Assembly (NCBI GenBank): GCA_002179805.1
Contig: NAVB01000309.1
Location: forward strand, 1 to 59,752
Length of the DNA: 59,752 nucleotides
Direction: 5' to 3'
From: Acanthamoeba lenticulata
Taxonomy: Eukaryota > Discosea > Longamoebia > Acanthamoebidae
This document shows positions 1-7,556 of this stretch, one piece after another (within the stretch, counting starts at the first letter, position 1; every line of letters begins with the position of its first letter). The notes beneath the pieces are model-generated. The model was not told where the DNA came from and made no database searches. It worked only from the letters and a program-made list of their open reading frames with translations. Made by a program: the position numbers and the translations under genes.

Positions 1-191
1 AACCCCTCTATCGCGTGCCATTTTAATGAATGTGGAGGACATCAGGTAATGGCGAAAGAGTGCATTTTGTCTGCGCCTGTGTGGGTCGAACAGCCTGCCA
101 GAGGCTACACTCAGGTCTGAACCGACGGAGCACTGTGACTGCAGCGACCAACGCCTTCTAGCTCACCTGCGCACGTTGTTGGGTCTGGCAG

Positions 192-1482
192 GTAGATGTG
201 CAAGACCTGGCTGCCGCGCTGTTTGCCTTGCAAGGTGACGATGTTGAATCGATCAAGGACAGCTTCTTCCAACGCCAAGTGATATCTGTTTGCAGTTCGT
301 GTCTTCCGCCCTTTTCCCCACTCATGACTTCCATGTGTTCAGTGGAGATGAACGCACACTAGCCGCAATCATGTGTATTGACCGATGATCCTAGACCTCG
401 CCCAGCGGGACCATATGAGGCCAGTGACGTTGGACGCCAGAGTGGGTGATGTGTTGTTGGCTATGGTCAATGTCGCGCATCGTGTGATCGTCGTCGACGA
501 TAATCGATTCGACGCCTCCAAGCTCCTTCACATAATTAGGTACATCATCTTGTCAACCATCAGACGCCTTCTTTTCAACTTTATTAACACAAGCTCTCAC
601 CCCGCCTCCCCCTTTGAACCCTATTCAGCCAGTTTGATGTGCTCCGCTTTCTCGACAAATACGCGGCACAGTTTCCCTTCGACCTTGACCAATTCACGGC
701 TGAGCAAGTTATGAACACCAACCTCTTTGCGGTCACCCCTACCACGAGGTATCATCATACTTATCGCCAGCACACCTGATTACCCTTTTTCTTCCATCTA
801 AAAAGACGCTGACCTCCTCCACAGGGCGATAGAGGCGCTGGACCAGTGTTTGAAGCACAAGTACTCGGGTACGGCCGTCATTGATCCGGCCAACCACAGG
901 TTTGTGGGCCACATATCGGTCAGCGACTTGCGGGTACTGTCTTCTCTCTTCGCTCTTGTGGCTCACCCTTTTATCTTTGGCGCCACTTCGCACCAACTCA
1001 TACATCTCTTTCCACATGTGTACGTATCTTAGGGAGTCACTCCGCTCACGTTCATCGATCTCTGGCTGCCGGTTAACCAGTACCTCGAAAGGCAAGGATT
1101 GGTATGCACTGGTTCACCCTCCCCCAAAACAATAGATAGGGGGATTCTTCTTGGAAATGGCACGCAAGCCCCAATTCTCACACGCACGGTTTGTGACTTG
1201 TTTTTGACAGACGGCTCGGCCCACAGTTTGGTGCGTTCCTCAGTCTCCTTTGACAGAAGTTATCCGCCGCATGGTCGAGAGCCACGTCCACCGGTACAAA
1301 AATTAAAATATATATATATTTTTAATATATTAGTTTATTTTTCTTGTCGCTGACTCTCGTACCTCCATCTCGCTACTCTCACACCTAGGGTGTACATTGC
1401 GGACCGGATCGGCCACGCGGTTGGTTTGATCACTATCACTGACCTGCTCTCCTTCCTAGTTGCTCGCCTCTTCCCTGCTTGA
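192..1482 (+). CDS. CBS-domain protein, AMPK-gamma/SNF4-like; 5' end unresolved
   Basis: Spliced exons at about 395-539, 629-748, 825-933, 1033-1101, 1211-1293 and 1389-1482 keep one frame and end in TGA. A first exon at about 192-280 is probable but its junction is unclear. The product shows at least three CBS motifs: one near HMRPVTLDARVGDVLLAM, one starting EQVMNTNLFAVTPT and ending GHISVSDLR, and a C-terminal one ending HAVGLITITDLLSFL. Tandem CBS motifs form Bateman modules that bind adenine nucleotides; AMPK gamma subunits and plant CBSX proteins share this layout, so an energy-sensing or regulatory role is inferred. The true start is uncertain: an ATG at 27 opens a short possible exon, and an ATG at 385 lies just before the first firm exon. 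Confidence 0.72.
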
Positions 1483-1750
1483 TGATCAAGTAGGCTCGCT
1501 TGCTCGATCAAGCTTGTGCGCAGCGTGGGGAGTGGAAAAGGCGCGTAGCTTCATCATGATTGGGGCGCGAAAGAAAGAAGCGTTGGCCGCAATCCCCGTG
1601 TTGTTTATCGCCTTCACCGCCTCGGCGACACCGTTTAGCATTAAAAAAAAATAAAAAAATAAATAAAAAAGGGGGGTGCCCAAAACAACAAAAGCATAAA
1701 CACACTAGTAGGTCTACAAGCAACAACATAGCCCCTACCCCCCATTAACA

Positions 1751-3048
1751 ATGAGCAGGAAAGTCGTTGCTGTGCTGGGTGTTGGTCCGGGTATTGGTCG
1801 CGCTGTCGCCGTCAGGTATGGACTGCACCCCCCACCGGCTTTCGTCTCCCCCACTGTACCTGCTCTCTTCTGGCACTTAACGACAAACATGGGGCACGTG
1901 TACCACAAGGTTCGCAAAGGAGGGCTTTGCGGTGGCCTTGTTGGCAAGGTCGCCTGAGAAGCTAGAGGCGGTGGCCAGTGAGATCAAAAAACACAACGTA
2001 CGCCAGCTCTTCTTCATGTTGTTGTTGTTGTTGTACCCTTTTGCTCACGTAATTTGTTGGTACTCTCTCAGGAGGGAACGCCAACGCTAAGCATTCCAAC
2101 CGACGCTGCCGATCCTGAATCAGTGAAGCAGGCCTTCGCCACCATTCAAAAGGAGCTTGGATCTCCCGATGTGCTCGTGTACAACGCTGGCGCATTCAAG
2201 TATGGCGGTATCCTTGACATCAACCCGGCTGAATTCGACAGCCTGTGGAAGGTTCTTGCTCCTCCCTCCCCAAGAGAAAATTAGCCTGTACCCTCACACC
2301 TTGAGGCGTACTCAATGATGGCGGACTACACGACAAACTCACCAACTCATTTCTCTTTCTCTCTCTCTCTCTCTTTCTCCCCTTAGGTCAACTGCTTTGG
2401 CGCGTTTTTGGCTACCCAGGCAGTGCTGCCGGCCATGCTGCAAAAAGGCGAAGGAACCATCATCTACACTGGCGCAACAGCCTCCCTCCGTGGTGGTGCC
2501 AAGTTCTCCGGCTTGGTTTGTCCCCTCCCCTCCTCAAACTCTGAGCTATGTGATGACCGGACTAGTCTGCTGATTAAGGAGGGTGACGCGTGCAGGCGGT
2601 GGGTAAGTTTGCGCTGCGGGCACTGGCCCAGTCAACAGCAAGGGAGTTTGGACCACAGGGCATTCACGTTGCCCACGTGATCATAGACGGCCAAGTGGAC
2701 CTGGAGCGATCCATTCGAGTACGTGCACTCCTCGCCAGGCTAGGGGCAGTACTGCCCGTTGATAAGCCACACAGTATCTTGATAGATTTTTAAACTCTGT
2801 CCTTGGGGCGTGTGCTGTATCAGGCGCAAGAGGGTCGTGCTTTGGATTCGTTCCTCAGTTCTGATGCCGTCGCTGACGAGTATTGGAAGCTCTACACCCA
2901 GCACAAGACCACATGTACTCCACCCTTCCCCTCCCCCCCCCTCTATTTTCAATCTCAATATCCAAGAGCTTGCTCTGACTCCAAGCACCTCTCATCATGT
3001 ACAGGGACACTCGAAGTCGACCTTCGTCCCTACGTTGAGAAGTTCTGA
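1751..3048 (+). CDS. Atypical short-chain dehydrogenase/reductase
   Basis: The ATG at 1751 opens a Rossmann dinucleotide-binding motif (GVGPGIGRAVA); exon 1 ends at 1815 and joins in phase to FAKEGFAVALLARS. Later exons give the DVLVYNAGAF segment (NAG motif), FGAFLATQAVLPAML and ALAQSTAREFGPQGIHVAHV. This order is that of NAD(P)-dependent SDR enzymes of about 240 residues. The catalytic Tyr-x-x-x-Lys position reads L-A-V-G-K across a splice junction near 2515-2605, so the Tyr is replaced; related bacterial proteins commonly have Phe there (recalled, not searched). The substrate is unknown, and an unusual mechanism or a binding role is possible. Introns carry a CT run (about 2349-2375) and a TTG run (about 2018-2036). 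Confidence 0.85.
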
Positions 3049-3104
3049 GTGGAGATAGACTTTGGGTTTGTTTGGGGGGGGGGGGAGCGACCTGTGGATC
3101 CATC

Positions 3105-3110
3105 AATAAA
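3105..3110 (+). terminator. Polyadenylation-signal-like AATAAA
   Basis: AATAAA lies 57 bases after the dehydrogenase stop and is followed by a second AATAAA-like run before the F-box gene begins at 3174. This gap of only 125 bases must hold both the 3' end of one gene and the promoter of the next. Confidence 0.5.
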
Positions 3111-3173
3111 ATACAATAAAAACAAAAAGCAGCAAGTCAGCCGGCAACTGAACTTCCTTACGCGCACGGATCT

Positions 3174-4748
3174 ATGGAAGAAGAAACGAGCTTCCTTTCG
3201 CTGCCTGCCGAGATCTTAGTCCAGGTCTTTCGGTGGACAGCTGCAGCACGAGACGTCATGGCTTTGCGGTTGACGTCGCAGCTGCTGTGCAAAGTGAGTT
3301 ACGACGACGTAGCTGTGTGGCGTCCCCTCTACCTCAGCACCTTCACAGTTTATTCGAATCCACGGACGGAACAGTTCAAGCAGATGCCGCATATACCCAC
3401 CAAAGAAGTGATCGAATTCCTCATCCATCGATTCAATTGTTGTTCCTGGGAGTGGGCTTTCAAGGCACGTAAGAGGGAGGGCACACTCCATTAGTGTTTA
3501 TGTGTGTGGTGTTGCATCTCTCTGCCCCCTCCCCTAAGTGTACCAACGCGTTGGTTGGTGCGTGTGTGTGTCGTCGCCGAAAGCAGAGTAAAGCGTTGGA
3601 CATAATCGAACTGACGCGCAAAGGAGCGACATGCTACGCCATGCCAAAGGTGAGGTTTCCACCAACACGGTGGGTGGCGTACAGAGATGAACCTTGTGGT
3701 CTCTGGCGTTACGAAGGCGAATGGACGAGGTGCGCGCTGTGCCCTCATCATGATGTGGCGTTCGTGATGTCCTCACGCACTAATTTTGGTGGCATTGTGG
3801 TTGGGTGGGGGGTGTTGAACACGATGCCACTAGTGCTGCTCAACTCTGCCGTGATGGCTATGGAGCATGCCGGTTCCGCAATGGTAATGTATACTACGGT
3901 CAGTGGCTACAAGATCAGATGCATGGTCACGGTACTATATGTGGATGATGGAAGCTCTGTGGCGTGGTGTGATTTTGACAAAAAAAGAATGAAAAACAAA
4001 ACAGGGGTGATGCTCTACGGTGATGGCAGTGTTTATGATGGGTTATGGTCTCACAACCACCGGTACACCTCCACATGAAGACCGGATGTGGTTGAGCTCT
4101 TCTTTCTAACTGGCTAACTTGCTCGGAGTAAAGGCACGGAAAAGGCACGTTCACAAGACGAGACGGCTCTGCGTTCACAGGAGACTGGCGCGACGGTAAA
4201 CGGTACAACTCCACCCTATCAAATATATCTTTGTCTTCGTAACTATTTTCAGTAGCTGGGATAGTATAGTGGTAGTACATTGGTTTGTGGTACCAACAAC
4301 CCGGGTTCAATTCCCGGTCCTGGCAACTTTTTTGCACCTCCCGCAGCCGAGGTTGGGGCACGGCGACCTGGCCAGGGTACCCACCCGGGCGCATCATGAC
4401 GAGCGGGGACCAACAAGCCTGCATCATCTTGCCTACGCTGCGGCGCGTGCATCGTTTGGCCAACGCGGGGCTTGTGTCTTGGCACGGCTATTGGCAAAAC
4501 AACCGGTACGGCCCGTACACCACCCCAGTGCGAAAACTTGTCTCTCCGTGCTGCTCCCGCCACTAACGATTCTGTCTCTTTCTTCCCGCGCACTACACAG
4601 GCCGCACGGCGAGGGAACAGTCACATTCACGGACGGAGGCGTCTATCACGGCAAATGTATCCGGAGGTTGCGTGACGCGCGTCACTTCGAAGGACTCACT
4701 TTTGTGGGCATGCTCAAGGGGCGGGTGGCTATGGGAGGAGCATCCTAA
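3174..4748 (+). CDS. F-box and MORN-repeat protein
   Basis: The N-terminus from ATG 3174 (FLSLPAEILVQVFRW, then LRLTSQLLCKVSYDD) is an F-box, the SKP1-binding segment of SCF ubiquitin-ligase adaptors. Downstream exons carry MORN repeats, each roughly G-x-G-x-x-x-x-x-D/N-G-x-x-Y-x-G-x-W: RDGYGACRFRNGNVYYGQW, HGHGTI, GVMLYGDGSVYDGLW, GKGTFTRRDGSAFTGDW and HGEGTVTFTDGGVYHGK. MORN repeats bind membranes or act as scaffolds, so this may be a substrate adaptor near a membrane; the substrate is unknown. The gene is broken by several introns; the one at about 4196-4375 contains a tRNA gene. Phase is preserved across it (GAC G joins GG TAC). The stop TAA ends at 4748. Exon limits between 3490 and 4130 are approximate. 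Confidence 0.75.
4255..4325 (+). tRNA. tRNA-His (anticodon GTG)
   Basis: A 71-base cloverleaf. The acceptor stem GCTGGGA pairs with TCCTGGC using two G-U wobbles, with discriminator A. The anticodon stem TTGGT pairs with ACCAA around loop TTGTGGT, giving anticodon GTG. The T stem is CCGGG/CCCGG. The internal RNA polymerase III promoters are visible: A box TAGTATAGTGG fits TRGYNNANNNG and B box GGTTCAATTCC is consensus. CCA is not encoded. It lies in the same orientation inside an intron of the F-box/MORN gene. Confidence 0.93.
4328..4333 (+). terminator. RNA polymerase III terminator (T6)
   Basis: A run of six T starts two bases after the tRNA-His 3' end, the standard Pol III stop signal. 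It also lies within the host gene's intron, upstream of the inferred splice acceptor near 4375. Confidence 0.8.
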
Positions 4749-4845
4749 AGTGGTCGCAGCACAAGGCTGGCTTTTTGTTGAGGGGAAGACATGAAGAGGT
4801 TGAAAAGATCGTTTTTGTGTTTATGGTACAGCGGAAGAGAAGGGG

Positions 4846-4851
4846 AATAAA
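4846..4851 (+). terminator. Polyadenylation-signal-like AATAAA for the F-box/MORN gene
   Basis: AATAAA about 100 bases after the TAA at 4746-4748, in the gap before the convergent Ras gene. Confidence 0.4.
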
Positions 4852-5036
4852 TACAGAGGTGAAAGTGTAGTTCAGAAAGCGGAGAGACGGCGCCGCTGAG
4901 CCGCCGCCACGCCGCTTTCGGAGGTCTCAAGTGGAGGTGTTGAGAAGTTGTCTGAGGGAGAAGGCCAAAAATCTCTCCGCGCTTCGAAGAGCGCGAGCGC
5001 GATGCCAGAAGCTGAGGGCACGCGCAGAGCTCTCTC

Positions 5037-5749
5037 TTAGAAGAGGGAGCACTGGTTCGAGGAGAACTTCAGCTTGCCCTTGACGCCCTTGCCACCCTTG
5101 CCCTTGCCGCCCTTTCCCTTGCCTCCCTTGCTGTCGGAATCGCCGCCAATCGACTTGCGGATCTCACGGACAAGCTCGAAGAAAGACTCCTCGACGTTGA
5201 TGCGGGACTTGGCCGACGACTCGAGGAACTTGCAACCGAAGGACTTGGCCAGGTCAGCGCCCTCCGAAGTGGCGACAACACGCGAATCCTCGAGATCACA
5301 CTTGTTGCCCACAAGCACCATAGGGACGTGTTCTTCCTCCTTGACTCGGAGAATCTGCTCGCGGAAGGACGAGATTTCCTCAAAGGACGATCGGCTGGTA
5401 ATCGAGTAGACACAGAGGAAGCCCTGGCCAGTGCGCATGTACTGATCCCTCATAGCACTGTATTGGGAAAAAAAGCCAAGTCAGCGCGATGGAGAGGGCT
5501 CCGGCAAAGACAACAAAAAAAAAAGTAGTAACTGAAGCGCGAGAGTGAGACGCACCTGAACTCCTCCTGTCCAGCAGTGTCGAGAATGTCGAGGAGACAC
5601 GTCTCCTGGTCAATTTCAACCTGCTTGCGGTAGGAATCCTCGATCGTGGGATCATACTCGTCCATGAAGTGGTGGTTGATAAGCTGGATGGTAAGCGCCG
5701 ACTTGCCCACACCACCGCCTCCGACCACGACAAGCTTGTACTCAGTCAT
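5037..5749 (-). CDS. Ras-family small GTPase, RasG-like
   Basis: Two exons (5749-5556 and 5457-5037) are separated by a 98-base GT-AG intron. The first 18 residues run [19 protein letters not shown]-loop with Gly at 10-13, so Gly12 is intact and residue 11 is Gly rather than the Ala of human Ras, as in Dictyostelium RasG. Switch [10 protein letters not shown], switch [10 protein letters not shown] (Phe where Tyr64 is usual), NKCD and SSAK motifs are complete. The C-terminus is unusual: a Gly-Lys repeat ([18 protein letters not shown]) precedes a CSLF CAAX box. The terminal Phe suggests geranylgeranylation rather than farnesylation, with the lysines binding acidic membrane lipid (inference). 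About 188 residues, normal for Ras. It is divergent from the glycosyltransferase at 6065. Confidence 0.96.
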
Positions 5750-5939
5750 CTCTTTTGTTGTCTTTAAAATCTAAGCTTTTTCTCTTCCCGCAAGGGTGGC
5801 TCGCTCTGTCGTCGATAGCTTTCTTTCGGAATGAAATCGTTGTCTGGTGGCCTAACGCTTTTATCCTAACCCGCCCACCGCCGTTAGGAACTGGGAAAAA
5901 AGGAGCCACGCACGATTAACGGTCGTGAGGCTGAGGGGG

Positions 5940-5957
5940 ATTGGTCTCTAAAAATAG
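5940..5957 (+). repeat. 18-base direct repeat, copy 1 (CCAAT plus TATA-like)
   Basis: ATTGGTCTCTAAAAATAG, identical to 6006-6023 with a 66-base period. It joins an inverted CCAAT box to a TATA-like A-run and sits in the divergent Ras/glycosyltransferase promoter. Confidence 0.75.
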
Positions 5958-6005
5958 AACCCACTACGATTGGCTACTACATTCATTTCGTTCATTCACG
6001 TGGCC

Positions 6006-6023
6006 ATTGGTCTCTAAAAATAG
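6006..6023 (+). repeat. 18-base direct repeat, copy 2
   Basis: Exact second copy of ATTGGTCTCTAAAAATAG. It ends 42 bases before the glycosyltransferase ATG, a plausible core-promoter distance for short amoeba 5' leaders. Confidence 0.75.
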
Positions 6024-6064
6024 CTACACTTTGTACTTTCCCTTTGTATTTCTCGTTTGAATTG

Positions 6065-7556
6065 ATGCCAAGGAAAATAATGGCACGCATTTCCACAACA
6101 GATCTGGAGGGCTTGGTGCGGGCAGAGCCAGCCGAACAGTGCAGGCAGAGCGGCCGGAGGAGTCCGAACGCGTTCGTGACGCTGCTGAGCAGTGAAGCCT
6201 ACTTCCCCGGTGTGGTTGCACTGGCGCGCTCGCTACGCCAGTTCTCGATCTCGACGCTGCTGGTGCTTGCAACCCCTGGCGACATCACCGCAGAGCAGAG
6301 CCAAGGTACGCGCTTTTCCTTCCCCACCAACTTTTCAGTGCTCTTCATCACCCGTACGTAATGGGGTCTGTCTCTATTCCAGAGCTTGAGGCGTTGGGGC
6401 CCGACATACGAGTTGTACATGTTGAGCGGGTGCCGCCTCCCGAAGGCGCCACACCATTCGACCTCGCCCACTTAGACTGCTTCACCAAATTCAGGTTGCT
6501 GCCCGACAGGAGTTCCTCCTCTATGTAATAGTCTTGCAACTAACCTTGGCAATGGCCATTAGGATGTTCGAGCTGACAGAATACAGCAAGTTTGTCTACC
6601 TTGACGCCGATATGATCGTGGTCGGGGTACACACCCTCTGCCACATCTTTTTTGTTGTTGTTGTTGTTGCCTCCTCACCGATCCTTCCCTCACGGTGCCA
6701 TTCCCCAACACCACCAGCCGGTGGACGATCTCTTCACTTATCCGTCCTTCGCCGCGGCTCCCAACTTCCAACTCAAGCGCAACCGCAAGGGCGAGAACCT
6801 GAGCAAGTTCTCCGACTCCAGCTTTAACGCAGGTACTCCTCCGGTTCTTTTTCATTCTCCGCTGTGGTCTCAATCGAGCACCTCACTCTCGATCGTTGGC
6901 TTGGGCGAGGACGCGTCTAAGGCATGTTCGTGGTGGACCGAGACGAAGACCTTCACCGCCAGTTCCTGGCCCACTACGCCCACTACGACAAGGCCTGGAG
7001 TTGGGTGCGTCTTTGTGTTCTACGATCCGCCCACACGAAGCCTGGCTAACGCGTCCCTTACCGGCACCAGGCCGACCAGAGCCTGCTCAACGACTTCTTC
7101 AAGGGCAACAAATGGCATCCCGTGCCCTGCTATTACAACATGATGAAGAGGCACGGCTTCCCCAGCCCAAATCCCCTGTTATCCAAACTCAATGGCACCT
7201 TTGGCTTGGCCTGCATCTAATGGCGTTTTGCGCTCAGATGCTTCGTCCACCGACCGGATCTGTGGGACGTCGGCCGCATCAGGATCATCCACTACACAGG
7301 TAATCGCCTGAGACCCAACCTCGGCTAGTCTCATTAGGCGTGTTGTGCTTCTCTCTCCCTAAACGAACATATCGGGTGGGGGGGGGGATGCCATGCTGCA
7401 GGGGGCAAGCCGTGGCAGACGCCCGAAGAATGGAAGGCGAAGGATTTTGAAGACAACACGCCCTACGAGCCGCTCTTTGCCCTGTGGCGTGATGCCCACG
7501 CTGGGCGCTTCCCCCTGGTTGTGCCGCCAGCGCCCGCGACGCAGCCATCCGCCTAG
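6065..7556 (+). CDS. Glycosyltransferase family 8 (glycogenin/galactinol synthase-like)
   Basis: ATG 6065; exons at about 6065-6305, 6383-6494, 6563-6626, 6718-6832, 6921-7004, 7071-7167, a short one ending near 7302, and 7402-7556. Phases match throughout. The N-terminal block AFVTLLSSEAYFPGVVALA and the metal-binding DxD in YLDADMIVVG are the GT8 signature; FNAGMFVV, DQSLLNDFF and RIIHYTGGKPW are the family's downstream motifs. GT8 enzymes use UDP-sugars and Mn2+. There is no clear signal peptide, which favours a cytosolic glycogenin-like role, but donor and acceptor cannot be assigned. About 280 residues. The TAG stop at 7554-7556 overlaps the stop of the convergent gene on the other strand. 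Confidence 0.87.
7553..7556. other. CTAG serving as stop codon on both strands
   Basis: The palindrome CTAG supplies TAG (7554-7556) to the plus-strand glycosyltransferase and TAG (7555-7553) to the minus-strand HTTM/DCC gene. The coding regions overlap by two bases and each mRNA's 3' untranslated region must lie antisense to the other's coding sequence. Confidence 0.8.

Larger units (their letters stand above)
5750..6064. promoter_or_regulatory. Divergent promoter region, Ras / glycosyltransferase
   Basis: A 315-base gap between two divergent start codons. It holds two copies of an 18-base element (listed separately) and a further ATTGG near 5971, an inverted CCAAT box. No reading frame here looks coding. 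The TATA-like TCTAAAAATAG of the right copy lies about 42 bases before the glycosyltransferase ATG, so that start site is probably very close to the ATG. Confidence 0.5.

Noticed and set aside
1483..1750. Short open frames after the CBS gene
   Set aside because: AT-rich, low-complexity intergenic DNA with A runs; no motif or splice continuity with either neighbour.
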